64,000 nt of DNA from CAZGAQ01 sp964523405 (GCA_964523405.1 CAZGAQ010000023.1:1-64000); one strand, 5' to 3'. Shown: positions 1 to 7,853, numbered from the stretch's first letter. Numbers and translations: made by a program. Notes: generated by a model not told the origin, from the sequence alone.

Positions 1-66
1 TCGCAGGCGCTGGCGTCCTTTGTCCCGGGCGCGCTGAAGGTCTGGAAGGTCAGCGGCTGGAAGTGA
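1..66 (+). CDS. C-terminal tail of an unidentified gene (partial)
   Basis: The first frame is open from the first base to a TGA at 64-66 and encodes 21 residues ending in GWK. A dyad at 82-101 (GGGCGC, 8-base loop, GCGCCC) follows the stop and would suit the end of a transcript. The piece is too short to assign to any family. It could be chance. Confidence 0.3.
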   Translation, partial: SQALASFVPGALKVWKVSGWK

Positions 67-839
67 CTGCCGGCGAGGAACGGGCGCTGTGTTCTGCGCC
101 CAGGCTGTCATCGATGCGAGCGAGAGTACGGGGGCGAGCGGTGTGATTTCCGCAGATGACGATCCCTTTGCGCGTGACGGGTGTAAGCGCCAATTCGAAA
201 CCGGGCGTGTGCGGGAGTTGCAGCGGGGTGAGCGGCGGCGCACGCACTAGCGGCGCTTCCTCTGCCCCTGCCGGGGCAGGATGGAAGGGCGACGGGGACC
301 ACGGGTTGCGCGTCGTCCGCCCTAGCGGCGGGCGACGCTCCACCCGTTGCTACAGTCCGGCGCCCCGTTGGGGCGGGGAGGGGGGCGTCATGATGCGCCG
401 ACGGAGCGAAGACGGGGCGCAGGCGTGAGGATGCAGCGACGCTACGTCGCTCCCGTCGGGGCGAAGAGGGGAAGCCTGCTGAAGCGGGCTGGGCTATGGG
501 AGGGGGGCGCGGGGTACCAGCTCTGAAAGGGCTGGCCTATTTGCCCGGCTGCGCCGGGGGAGGCTGCTGAAGCGGCCAGGGCGAAGGGGGCCGCTGGCGT
601 GCGGGTGATTCGGCGGAGTGTGGAGGCCGCGCGGATGGCGGAGAAGAAGACACTGCTCGCAGAGCAGTGGCACCGGGTGGGGCGGGATTCGCGCCCGGCG
701 CGCGTGTGGAGCTTCGCACTGCCGCCGCCCTGGGAGAGCGGGGAGGCTGCGAGGCGTGCGCCACTCATCGTGCTAGGGCTCTTCCGCGCGGCGCGCATCA
801 CGGGCCGGGCAACGCCTCCGGCGCGCGATGCGGTTTGCG
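67..839. other. Non-coding, hairpin-rich intergenic region
   Basis: About 770 bases without a convincing gene; the open frames here are short and show no domain or ribosome-binding site. The stretch is full of short dyads: GGGCGC/GCGCCC at 82-101, CGCCCC-GTT-GGGGCG at 361-375, and three related hairpins with a GA-centred loop at 472-489, 519-534 and 562-577. It may hold the transcript end of the acr3 operon, which stops at 840, but I see no T-tract terminator. Confidence 0.6.
472..577. repeat. Cluster of three short hairpin repeats, GGCYGYT-GA-AGCGGCC type
   Basis: Three copies of a small imperfect palindrome lie within 106 bases: 472-489 (AGCCTGCTGAAGCGGGCT), 519-534 (a looser copy around CTGAAAG) and 562-577 (GGCTGCTGAAGCGGCC). 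The arms vary but still pair, and the TGA(A) centre is kept, which is the pattern expected of a hairpin under selection or of a small mobile palindrome. A fourth copy is at 63502-63517. No transposase is nearby. Confidence 0.5.
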
Positions 840-1931
840 CTACTCTTCCTCGTTGCGGCCCTGTTGCCTCACGTCGGCCTCGGCCGGCGTCGCGAAGTAC
901 CGCTTCTGCAGCCACAGCGCCACATTCACCAGTCCGATCAGGACCGGTACCTCGACCAACGGACCGATGACGGCCGCGAAGGCGGCGCCGTGGCCGAGGC
1001 CGAAGACCGCGACGGCGACCGCGATGGCCAGCTCGAAGTTGTTGCTGGCCGCGGTGAAGGCGATGGTCGCTGTTTTCGAGTAGTCCGCGCCGATCTTCCG
1101 CCCCATCCAGAACGAGACCAGGAACATCACCACGAAGTAGATGCACAACGGGATCGCGATGCGCACCACGTCGAGCGGCAACCGGACGATCTGCTCGCCC
1201 TTGAGCGAGAACATGACCACGATCGTGAACAGCAGCGCGACGAGCGTCAGCGGCGCGATGCGCGGGATGAACTGCCCTTCGTACCAGGCGCGGCCCTTCA
1301 GCCGCAGCAGCACGAGGCGGGTGAACATGCCGGCCAGGAAGGGAATGCCGAGGTAGATGAACACGCTCTGGGCGATTTGGCCGATCGTCACGTGGACGGC
1401 CGCGCCCGTCAGTCCGAACCACGGCGGCAGGACGGTGATGAACAGCCAGGCGTAGACCGAGTAGAACAGGACCTGGAAGACCGAGTTGAACGCGACCAAA
1501 CCGGCCGCGTACTCGCTGTCGCCGCGGGCGAGTTCGTTCCAGACGATGACCATGGCGATGCAGCGGGCGAGGCCGATCATGATGAGCCCGACCATGTACT
1601 CGGGGTAGCCGCGCAGGAAGAGGAGCGCGAGCGCGAACATGAGGATGGGGCCGATGACCCAGTTCTGGAGGAGCGAGAGGCCCAGCACGCGCGTGTTGCG
1701 GAAGACGTCGCCGAGCTCCTCGTACTTCACCTTGGCCAAGGGCGGATACATCATCAGGATCAGGCCGACCGCGATCGGGATGTTCGTCGTGCCGTGCTTG
1801 AAGCGGTCGAGGAAGCCCTCAACGCCGGGCCACAGCCAGCCGCCGAGCACGCCGGCGAGCATCGCCAGGAAGATCCACAGCGTCAGGAAGCGGTCGAGGA
1901 ACGACAGGCGGCCGGGACATTCGCGCGGCAT
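840..1931 (-). CDS. acr3: Arsenite efflux transporter, ACR3 family
   Basis: 363-residue integral membrane protein of the bile/arsenite/riboflavin transporter superfamily; it expels arsenite across the inner membrane using the proton gradient. About ten hydrophobic segments are visible. The ACR3 signature Cys124 lies in GLARCIAMV, and the second signature with Glu300 is in AASNNFELAIA; both residues are essential in characterised Acr3 proteins. It is the last gene of the minus-strand arsenic operon, 6 bases after arsM, with a GGAG overlapping the arsM stop. Length and motifs are typical, and nothing suggests damage. Confidence 0.95.
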   Translation of the reverse strand: MPRECPGRLSFLDRFLTLWIFLAMLAGVLGGWLWPGVEGFLDRFKHGTTNIPIAVGLILMMYPPLAKVKYEELGDVFRNTRVLGLSLLQNWVIGPILMFALALLFLRGYPEYMVGLIMIGLARCIAMVIVWNELARGDSEYAAGLVAFNSVFQVLFYSVYAWLFITVLPPWFGLTGAAVHVTIGQIAQSVFIYLGIPFLAGMFTRLVLLRLKGRAWYEGQFIPRIAPLTLVALLFTIVVMFSLKGEQIVRLPLDVVRIAIPLCIYFVVMFLVSFWMGRKIGADYSKTATIAFTAASNNFELAIAVAVAVFGLGHGAAFAAVIGPLVEVPVLIGLVNVALWLQKRYFATPAEADVRQQGRNEEE

Positions 1932-1937
1932 CGCGGG

Positions 1938-2816
1938 CTACTCCGGTTTGCGGGCGGTGACATTGAGGCTGGTCACGAAGTCCGCGGGCGTCGTGCCGGG
2001 CGGCAGGGCGGCCGCGATCTGGCGGTACAGCGGGTCTTGGAAGCCGGTCATGGAGGCGACGTATTCCGGCTTGGGCTCCAGGCGAATGTCGAGCAGGCCG
2101 GCCGCGCGGGCGAAGCGCTCCGTGTCGGACACGAGCACGGCGCCGGCGATGCAGCCGACCAGCGCTGCGACCATGCTGCGCACTTCCTCCGGCAGCGGGC
2201 GGAGCAGCGCGAGGTCGGAGACGGCGACGCGGCCGCCGGGTTTGAGCACGCGGGCGAGCTCACGCCAGACCTGCGGCTTGTCGGGCGAGAGGTTGAGAAC
2301 GCAGTTGGAGATGACGACGTCGACGCTGCGGTCCGGCAGCGGCAGGTGCTCGATCTCGCCGAGGCGGAACTCGACGTTGTCGAGGCCGGTGCGCTCGCGA
2401 TACGACGCGATGTTGCGGCGGGCCTTGGATAGCATTTCCGGGGTCATGTCGACGCCGATGACGCGGCCGGTGGCCCCGACACGCGGGCCGGCGAGGAAGC
2501 AGTCGAAGCCGCCGCCGCTGCCGAGATCGAGGACGACTTCGCCAGGTCGCAGTGCCGCGAGCGCCGTGGGGTTGCCGCACGACAGACCCATGTTGGCGCC
2601 GGCGGGCAGCGTGGCAAGCTCGGCCTCGTTGTAGCCGATCCTCTGCGCGAGGCCGTCGGCGGTGCCGGCGGCGGTGCCGCAGCAGGACGAACCGGAGCAG
2701 CAGCCGGACGAGCGCGGGGCCGTGGCGAGACCGTCGGTGCGGGCGACTTCGGCGTAGCCGGCGCGCACCTGCTCGCGGACGGTCTGGGCGTCGATGTTCT
2801 GCGGGGATTCTGGCAT
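1938..2816 (-). CDS. arsM: Arsenite S-adenosylmethionine methyltransferase
   Basis: 292-residue class I SAM methyltransferase that methylates As(III) to methylated arsenicals in the cytoplasm. SAM-binding motif I is DLGSGGGFDCF (97-107). The arsenic-binding cysteines of the family are recognisable: Cys80 in GLSCGNP, Cys172 in SNCVLNL and Cys222 in GCIAGA. An additional N-terminal Cys cluster (39, 40, 45, 46) is of the kind often found in ArsM. The start is supported by AAGGAG 8 bases upstream, sitting on the arsC stop. It lies between arsC and acr3, so arsenate reduction, methylation and export are transcribed together. Confidence 0.95.
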   Translation of the reverse strand: MPESPQNIDAQTVREQVRAGYAEVARTDGLATAPRSSGCCSGSSCCGTAAGTADGLAQRIGYNEAELATLPAGANMGLSCGNPTALAALRPGEVVLDLGSGGGFDCFLAGPRVGATGRVIGVDMTPEMLSKARRNIASYRERTGLDNVEFRLGEIEHLPLPDRSVDVVISNCVLNLSPDKPQVWRELARVLKPGGRVAVSDLALLRPLPEEVRSMVAALVGCIAGAVLVSDTERFARAAGLLDIRLEPKPEYVASMTGFQDPLYRQIAAALPPGTTPADFVTSLNVTARKPE

Positions 2817-2827
2817 GATCGTTCTCC

Positions 2828-3274
2828 TTAGGTACTGGCGGGGCCGCGCAGGGCCTCCGGCAGGGTCAGGATGAAGGCGCGGATTTCGTCGCGCACGCGG
2901 CGGTAGTGGTGAAGGGTCTCTTCCTCCGTCTTCGCGTTGCGGGCTAGACGCGGCGGGTCGTCGAAGCCGACGTGCACGACACGCGGGCCGGCGGCGAAGA
3001 GCGGGCAGTGCTCGTGGGCGTGGTCGCAGACGGTGACGACGAAGTCGAAGGGGACGGTGCGCAGCTCGTCGACGTGCTTGGAGCGTTGGGCGGAGATGTC
3101 GACGCCGGCTTCAGCCATGACCTGCACGGCGCGCGGGTTCAGCCCGTGGGTTTCTAGGCCGGCGGAGTACGGTTCGAGGGTGTCGCCGCGCAGGTGGCGG
3201 GCCCAGCCTTCGGCCATCTGGCTGCGGCAAGAGTTGCCGGTGCAGAGGAAGAGGATGCGGAGCTTGCGAGACAT
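2828..3274 (-). CDS. arsC: Arsenate reductase, thioredoxin-coupled (low-molecular-weight phosphatase fold)
   Basis: 148-residue cytoplasmic enzyme reducing As(V) to As(III). The P-loop CTGNSCR spans residues 11-17, with catalytic Cys11. Cys83 and Cys90 (in VCDHAHEHC) correspond, with a one-residue shift, to Cys10/Cys82/Cys89 of the Staphylococcus aureus type, which form a moving disulfide and are recycled by thioredoxin. The frame stays open far upstream, but homology begins at MSRKLRILFLCTG, so the ATG at 3272-3274 is chosen. The ccdA-like gene ends 8 bases upstream. The thioredoxin dependence fits the three thioredoxin-like genes in the same operon. Confidence 0.94.
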   Translation of the reverse strand: MSRKLRILFLCTGNSCRSQMAEGWARHLRGDTLEPYSAGLETHGLNPRAVQVMAEAGVDISAQRSKHVDELRTVPFDFVVTVCDHAHEHCPLFAAGPRVVHVGFDDPPRLARNAKTEEETLHHYRRVRDEIRAFILTLPEALRGPAST

Positions 3275-3282
3275 GGAGTACC

Positions 3283-3969
3283 CTAGTTGAAGAAGAGCAC
3301 CCACAGCCCGACGAGGATGATCAGCACGCCGCCGGCGCGCCGCAGGACGTCCGTGCCGCGCGTCCAGCCGCGTGAGTCCGCCAGCTTCTGCACCAGCCCG
3401 ATCGACGTGCCGCCGACGAGCACCAGGCCGCAATGGCCCAGGCTGTACGCGATGAGGAGCACGAGGCCGAACAGGAACGTCACGCCCTGTAGCTGAGTCA
3501 GCGCCAGCAAGGCGACGAGCACGGGCCCGGCGCAGGGCATGGAGATCAGGCCGAAGAGCAGGCCGAGCAGCAAGGCGCCGACGAAGCCGCGGCGGCGCGG
3601 CTGCCAGCCGGTGGGCACGGGGAGCCGGATGCGCAGCGCGCCGAGCAAGTGCAGACCCATGAGCAGACATACGCCGGCGGCGATGTATTGCCACGTTGTC
3701 GGCGGAACGAGTGTGCCGGCCCCCTTGACGACGAACCACAGCACCAGGAAGGTGATCGTCAGTCCGGCGGTGAACGTGAGCGAGAGGAGGAACGAGCGGC
3801 GGACGGTGCGTTGCTCCTGACCGGCGACGTAGCCGACCATGAGCGGGGCGGCGGCGAGGACGCAGGGGTTGGCCGCGGTGAGCAGGCCGCCGACGAGGGC
3901 GGCGAGCGGCGCAAGCCAAACGTTCGACTTGATCACGGTGGCCAGGTTTTCGGCGAGCGCTTCGAGCAT
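3283..3969 (-). CDS. CcdA/DsbD-type thiol electron transporter
   Basis: 228-residue membrane protein with about six hydrophobic segments, of the CcdA/DsbD transmembrane family. It moves reducing equivalents from cytoplasmic thioredoxin to periplasmic thiol proteins. The two membrane cysteines are in NPCV (Cys36) and MPCAGP (Cys146), as the family requires. It abuts the membrane-anchored thioredoxin gene (stop at 3970, start at 3969), so the two probably form a functional pair. Its place next to arsC suggests a link to arsenic redox or thiol chemistry; that role is inferred from context. Confidence 0.88.
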   Translation of the reverse strand: MLEALAENLATVIKSNVWLAPLAALVGGLLTAANPCVLAAAPLMVGYVAGQEQRTVRRSFLLSLTFTAGLTITFLVLWFVVKGAGTLVPPTTWQYIAAGVCLLMGLHLLGALRIRLPVPTGWQPRRRGFVGALLLGLLFGLISMPCAGPVLVALLALTQLQGVTFLFGLVLLIAYSLGHCGLVLVGGTSIGLVQKLADSRGWTRGTDVLRRAGGVLIILVGLWVLFFN

Positions 3970-4377
3970 TTACTTCACTCCGAGTTCGGCGAACTTGGCG
4001 ATGAAGTCGGCTTTGGGCAGGAAGCCCTCGTGGCGCCAGACTTCTTTGCCGTCGGCGTCGAAAAAGATCTGCGTGGGGATGAGCTTGATCTTGTACGGCG
4101 TGCCGGCGTCGGGGTTTTTCCAGACGTCGATGAACTCGACGGTCACGCGGCCGGCGTACTCCTTCTTGAGCTCTTCGAGGATCGGGGCGAGCTGCTTGCA
4201 GGGGATGCACTTGTCGGCGCCGAGATCGACGACGCGCGGGAGCCGGCGTTCGGATGGTGCGGGCGCGGAGGTCGTGGGCGGGACGGCGGCGGTAGGTGCG
4301 CGCGTCGTGCGGAACCAGGCGATGCCTGCGACCAGGGCGACGACGGCGATGACGATCACAGCGTTCTTGGCAGGCAT
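3970..4377 (-). CDS. Membrane-anchored thioredoxin-like protein
   Basis: 135 residues with an N-terminal membrane anchor (about 5-22), a Pro/Thr/Ala linker, then a thioredoxin fold. The active site is CIPC (Cys57, Cys60) and the cis-proline is Pro101 in LIPTQIFF. The fold should face the periplasm and receive electrons from the CcdA-like protein encoded next. The ATG at 4375-4377 is preferred: it has a GAGAG upstream and starts the membrane helix cleanly. An upstream TTG at 4392 would only add MRELP. Confidence 0.87.
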   Translation of the reverse strand: MPAKNAVIVIAVVALVAGIAWFRTTRAPTAAVPPTTSAPAPSERRLPRVVDLGADKCIPCKQLAPILEELKKEYAGRVTVEFIDVWKNPDAGTPYKIKLIPTQIFFDADGKEVWRHEGFLPKADFIAKFAELGVK

Positions 4378-4416
4378 GGGCAGCTCTCGCAAATGGGCCG
4401 CGGCGTACTGTCGCGG

Positions 4417-4968
4417 CTACAGAGTACCGCCGAGGAATTCGGCGACTTCGGACACGACGTATTCCTGGAAGCCGCCGGAATCGTCGACTAGATCCCAGAC
4501 GCGCGGTAAGAGCTTCCAGCGTTTGACCTGCGCGCCGTCGAGTTCGACCAGGACGAGGGCCTGACGCTCCAGGCTGAAGTCCCGCTCGAAGTGCTCGTTG
4601 CCGGGCTCTTCGATGTTCACCGCACGCCAGCGCGGCGTATCGCCGAAGAACAGCGTGAGCGCGTCGTGCGACTGCTTCTCGATCGACAGACAGGTGGCGC
4701 AGCGCAGCGTACGGTGGAAGTAATACGCGATGTACCGGGGGGCGGCTTCCGCAGTCGGGTTCGTCGTGGTCGGCGCGGTGGCCGGCGCCGAGGTTGCAGT
4801 GGAGGGTGCGGAGGCGGCCGCCCGGGTCGTCGCGGTTTGCGGCGGCGCGGGCGCGCTGCTCCCGGTGCTCGGGGGGCGCTCGCAGCCGGCGGCGGCAATG
4901 ATGAGGAGGAGCGCCACAGCGGCGTTGCCTGCGCGGATTGCGGACCAGCGGATCGTGCGGTTCGTCAT
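4417..4968 (-). CDS. Predicted lipoprotein with CxxC, thioredoxin-related
   Basis: 183 residues. The N-terminus is a lipoprotein signal (hydrophobic stretch ending IAAAGC, lipid-attachment Cys29), followed by a Pro/Ala/Thr-rich spacer to about residue 77. The C-terminal region opens with YYFHRTLRCATC, giving a CxxC at Cys90/Cys93, in a segment that looks like a thioredoxin-type domain. I cannot assign a named family. Its position between two other CxxC proteins suggests a periplasmic member of the same redox relay. No strong ribosome-binding site is seen. Confidence 0.75.
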   Translation of the reverse strand: MTNRTIRWSAIRAGNAAVALLLIIAAAGCERPPSTGSSAPAPPQTATTRAAASAPSTATSAPATAPTTTNPTAEAAPRYIAYYFHRTLRCATCLSIEKQSHDALTLFFGDTPRWRAVNIEEPGNEHFERDFSLERQALVLVELDGAQVKRWKLLPRVWDLVDDSGGFQEYVVSEVAEFLGGTL

Positions 4969-5014
4969 CGGGTGCTCACAGGGCTGCGGCCGAAGCCGGT
5001 GTGTCGGTGCGGCC

Positions 5015-5260
5015 TCACTTGTTCAGGGCGCTCGTCAGGAGCGTCGTCAGCTCGGCGGCGCTCGGCACCTTGCCGGACGTCTTAACTTGGCCGTCGATGA
5101 CCAGGGCGGGCGTCATCATGACGCCGTAGGCCATGATCTTGCTCAGGTCCTTCACGTGGGTCAGTTCGTAGGCGATGCCGAGCTGGTCGGCGGCGGCGCG
5201 CGTGGCCGCCTCGAGCTCGTTGCACTTCTTGCAGCCGGTGCCGAGGACTTCGATCTTCAT
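5015..5260 (-). CDS. Small glutaredoxin-like protein (redox-active disulfide protein 2 type)
   Basis: 81-residue cytoplasmic thioredoxin-fold protein of the MTH895/TM0996 type. The redox site is GTGCKKCN (Cys10, Cys13) and the cis-proline lies in MMTPALVID. AGGAG sits 8 bases before the ATG. Such minimal thioredoxins are often encoded beside UPF0718 permeases in bacteria and archaea. Here it may reduce ArsC or help pass thiol-bound arsenic to the permease; the second idea is inference. Confidence 0.88.
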   Translation of the reverse strand: MKIEVLGTGCKKCNELEAATRAAADQLGIAYELTHVKDLSKIMAYGVMMTPALVIDGQVKTSGKVPSAAELTTLLTSALNK

Positions 5261-5295
5261 GTATGTGCTCCTGGTTGTTACGGACGACTAAGGCC

Positions 5296-6075
5296 TTACG
5301 GGCGGATACGGTCCATGACGGCCTGCAGCTTGGTGCGATAGCCTGCGAGGATGGTCGGCTCGAGGTCGCCGAGCGGCTTGACCGGGATCAGGTCCATCAC
5401 CTGCTGCGGCGAGAGGCCGGAATCCTGCAGGGTGCGCAGGGCGCCGAGCAGCATCTCGCGGACGGCCTCGGCCGCTTCGGCGGGCGTGAGACCGAAGGAC
5501 GTGCCAAGCGTCTGCAGTTCGTGCCATTGGGGCCAGAAGTAGGTGGGGCCCATGGCGGCCACGACGGCGTAGGCTTCGAGCTTGGCTTCGGCGACTTCGG
5601 GGCATTGGCCGAGCGGGTGGAGCAGTTGGGTGAGACGCGCGCGGTCGTCGGGCGGCAACGCGGCCGAGAAGGTCAGCGGATTGAAGCCGGCGCCAACAAT
5701 CGAGGGTGCGTTCGGCAGGACGCGGGCGACGCGCTGGAAACCGCCGAGGAGCGTCGTGAGTTTTGCCAGCGTGAACTTCGGAGCGAGCGAGACGACCACG
5801 GCATCCGGGCGCAGGGCCGCGCGAGCGCTCGTCAGGGTTTCGGCGATCGCCGGTGGATGCAGCGCGATGAACACGGTGTCCTGGGCCATGGGCTTCGACA
5901 GCTCACCGCCGCAGGTTTCGATGCCGGGGTGCTGGGTTTGCAGACGCGCCAGCACCTGCGGGTCCGCGTCGGCGACGACGATGCGGCGCGGGAGGGCGCC
6001 TGCGCGCTGCCAGCCGCCGAGGAAGATGGTGGTGATTCGTCCGCCGCCGATGAAGCCGATGGTCTCTTGGGTCAT
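5296..6075 (-). CDS. NAD(P)-binding oxidoreductase of the pyrroline-5-carboxylate reductase (ProC) family
   Basis: 259 residues. The Rossmann motif GFIGGG at residues 7-12 and the overall order (PNAPSIVG in the middle, helical C-terminal domain) match ProC-like proteins. CAGGAG lies upstream of the ATG. In ProC, Pro-rich and C-terminal helical elements bind pyrroline carboxylate; I cannot show that this specificity is kept. Its place between the arsenic permease and a thioredoxin suggests a role in this island rather than in proline synthesis, but that is inference. Confidence 0.75.
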   Translation of the reverse strand: MTQETIGFIGGGRITTIFLGGWQRAGALPRRIVVADADPQVLARLQTQHPGIETCGGELSKPMAQDTVFIALHPPAIAETLTSARAALRPDAVVVSLAPKFTLAKLTTLLGGFQRVARVLPNAPSIVGAGFNPLTFSAALPPDDRARLTQLLHPLGQCPEVAEAKLEAYAVVAAMGPTYFWPQWHELQTLGTSFGLTPAEAAEAVREMLLGALRTLQDSGLSPQQVMDLIPVKPLGDLEPTILAGYRTKLQAVMDRIRP

Positions 6076-6119
6076 GGATGAACTCTCCTGTCAGCGTGGC
6101 GAGCGCAGCATACGCCCGG

Positions 6120-7421
6120 TTACGCGAACGCGCCGTAGATGAGGCCCGCCACCGTGGACAGGCCGACGACCAACGACACGTATACGAGCATCTTCTGCGT
6201 GCCGACGACCGAGCGGATGACGAGCATGCTCGGCAGCGACAGGGCAGGCCCCGCCAGCAGGAGCGCGAGCGCCGGGCCCTTGCCCATGCCGGAGCCCAGC
6301 AGGCCCTGCAAGATGGGCACCTCCGTGAGCGTGGCGAAATACATCAGGGCACCGGCGAAGGCGGCGAAGAAGTTGGCGCCCCAGCCGTTGCCGCCGACGG
6401 ACTGTTCGATCCAGCGGTTGGGAATCAGGGCTTCCTGCCCGGGGCGGCCGAGCAGCACGCCGGAGACGAGCACGCCGACGAACAGCAGGGGCAGGATTTG
6501 TTTGGCGAAGAACCAAGTGCTGGCGACCCATTGCTTCAGCTCGGCGCGCGTGAACCACAACTTGAGCATGACCGCGAGCGCCAGCAGCAGCACGGCGGTG
6601 ATCGGCCACTTCGCGGCGAACAGCACTTCCCACAACGCGTTGGGCGTGGCGGGCTTGGCCCAGTTCGCGAAGACGAGGATGCCGATCATGGCGGCGAAGT
6701 AGGCGGCCGTCTGCCAGAGCGGGCGCTCGGTGGCACCTTGCGGCAGCACGAACCCGCCGTTTGCCTTCGCCTGTTCGGCTTTGGCGCGTTCCTCCTTGCG
6801 GTAGATGAGGTGCATCAGCAGGCCGATGACGAAGCTGAAGCCGACGGCGGCGCCGGCGCGGGCGAGGCCGATCTCCCAGCCGAGGATGCGGGCGGTGAGG
6901 ATGATGGCGAGCACGTTGATGGCGGGCCCGGAATAGAGGAAGGCTGAGGCGGGGCCCAGGCCCGCGCCGCGCGTCCAGATGCCGGCGAACAGGGGCAGGA
7001 CCGTGCACGAGCAGACGGCCAGGATCGTGCCGGAGACGGAGGCGACCGTGTAGGCGACGAACTTGTTGGCGGTCGGTCCGAGGTATTTCATGACCGACGC
7101 CTGGGACACGAAGCAGGAGATGGCGCCGGCGATGAACAGGGCCGGGACCAGACACAGGATGACGTGGTGCTGCGCGTAGTCCTGGAGCATCAGGAGCGCT
7201 TCGCGCCCGGCGGTGGCGATGCGGGTGCTGCCGGCGGGCAGCGCGGTAAAGGGCAGGAAGTAGGCCAACAGGAACACGGCGAGCATGACGGCGAGGATGG
7301 ACAGAGCGCGCCGGGTCGCCGGCGGGAGCCGGCGGGTGGTGCCGGCGGCGGGCGATGGGGGCGTAGCGCCCGCAGGCGTCTGAGCGGGCGTTGCCGTCGA
7401 GGCGGAGTCGCATGCACTCAT
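6120..7421 (-). CDS. UPF0718/ArsP-family permease
   Basis: 433-residue membrane protein with two blocks of hydrophobic segments separated by a charged cytoplasmic loop near residues 205-235. The family motif CSCTVLP (Cys137, Cys139) and the SGPAINV segment are present. Members called ArsP export trivalent methylarsenicals, and the CSC pair is thought to bind them. Since arsM is in the same operon, export of its product is a good guess. The ATG at 7419-7421 has GGTGA upstream and follows a copy of the arsR operator element; a longer frame upstream would run through the arsR terminator and is rejected. Confidence 0.85.
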   Translation of the reverse strand: MSACDSASTATPAQTPAGATPPSPAAGTTRRLPPATRRALSILAVMLAVFLLAYFLPFTALPAGSTRIATAGREALLMLQDYAQHHVILCLVPALFIAGAISCFVSQASVMKYLGPTANKFVAYTVASVSGTILAVCSCTVLPLFAGIWTRGAGLGPASAFLYSGPAINVLAIILTARILGWEIGLARAGAAVGFSFVIGLLMHLIYRKEERAKAEQAKANGGFVLPQGATERPLWQTAAYFAAMIGILVFANWAKPATPNALWEVLFAAKWPITAVLLLALAVMLKLWFTRAELKQWVASTWFFAKQILPLLFVGVLVSGVLLGRPGQEALIPNRWIEQSVGGNGWGANFFAAFAGALMYFATLTEVPILQGLLGSGMGKGPALALLLAGPALSLPSMLVIRSVVGTQKMLVYVSLVVGLSTVAGLIYGAFA

Positions 7422-7431
7422 GGTCAAATCA

Positions 7432-7443
7432 CCATACATTGGC
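7432..7443 (-). promoter_or_regulatory. Candidate ArsR operator copy upstream of the permease
   Basis: CCATACATTGGC on the plus strand matches CCATATATTGGC (7831-7842, in the arsR promoter) at 11 of 12 positions. It lies between the arsR terminator and the permease start, where a second ArsR-controlled promoter would be expected. No convincing -35/-10 pair accompanies it. Inference from sequence similarity only. Confidence 0.45.
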
Positions 7444-7447
7444 GAAC

Positions 7448-7469
7448 AAAAAAGCCGGCGCGGGCCGGC
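7448..7469 (-). terminator. Rho-independent terminator of arsR
   Basis: Read on the minus strand, GCCGGC, a 4-base loop and GCCGGC are followed directly by TTTTTT (AAAAAA at 7448-7453 on the plus strand). It begins 11 bases after the arsR stop. It separates arsR from the structural genes and implies that the permease operon needs its own promoter or read-through. Confidence 0.85.
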
Positions 7470-7479
7470 GTACGAGGCA

Positions 7480-7818
7480 TCAGCTTCCACAGGCGGCCTG
7501 GTGGGCCTTGAGGTTTTGGCGCAGGACGTTTTCGACGCACTCCCAGAAGGCCTTCAGGCAGCAGACGGTGGGGCGGTAGAAGGTCTTGGGGCCGTCTCGG
7601 CGGTCGGCGATCAGGCCGGCCTGCTTGAGGAGGGCGAGGTGCTTGGAGACGGTGGACTGATCGGCGTCCACCAGCTCGGTCAGCTCGCAGACGCACTTTT
7701 CGTGCTGGGCGATGGCGTCGAGGATCATGAGGCGGCTGGGGTGAGCCAGGGCCTTGGCGATCCGGGCGCGGGCGGCGTACTGGGCGGGGGAGTACTTGGT
7801 GGTCTTACTCATTGGCAT
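7480..7818 (-). CDS. arsR: ArsR-family arsenic-responsive repressor
   Basis: 112-residue winged-helix regulator. The recognition region is DADQSTVSKHLALLKQAGL (51-69). The metalloid site CVCEL (Cys42, Cys44) corresponds to CVCDLC of the E. coli type but lacks the third Cys, which is Thr47 here. A second cluster, Cys86-Cys87 and Cys94, resembles the C-terminal As(III) site of the Acidithiobacillus type. The ATG at 7816-7818 is chosen because it coincides with the predicted transcription start; a second ATG at 7812 gives a protein two residues shorter. No Shine-Dalgarno is present before either, so the mRNA is probably leaderless. Confidence 0.92.
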   Translation of the reverse strand: MPMSKTTKYSPAQYAARARIAKALAHPSRLMILDAIAQHEKCVCELTELVDADQSTVSKHLALLKQAGLIADRRDGPKTFYRPTVCCLKAFWECVENVLRQNLKAHQAACGS

Positions 7819-7853
7819 ATGGCCATTATGCCATATATTGGCCGTTGCGTCAA
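7817..7853 (-). promoter_or_regulatory. arsR promoter with overlapping operator
   Basis: On the minus strand, TTGACG (plus 7848-7853), a 17-base spacer and CATAAT (plus 7825-7830) form a good sigma-70-type promoter. The inverted repeat ATATGGC-N6-GCCATAT at 7817-7836 covers the -10 box, as expected for ArsR autorepression. Only six bases separate the -10 box from the ATG at 7818, so transcription should start at or next to the start codon. Confidence 0.75.

Noticed and set aside
828..2432. Plus-strand open frame of about 530 codons opposite acr3 and arsM
   Set aside because: The opposite strand encodes two clear arsenic proteins; this translation is a charged shadow with no homology features.
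3275..4210. Upstream extension of the arsC frame
   Set aside because: The extension overlaps the CcdA-like and thioredoxin genes on the same strand and has no homology; arsC begins at 3274.
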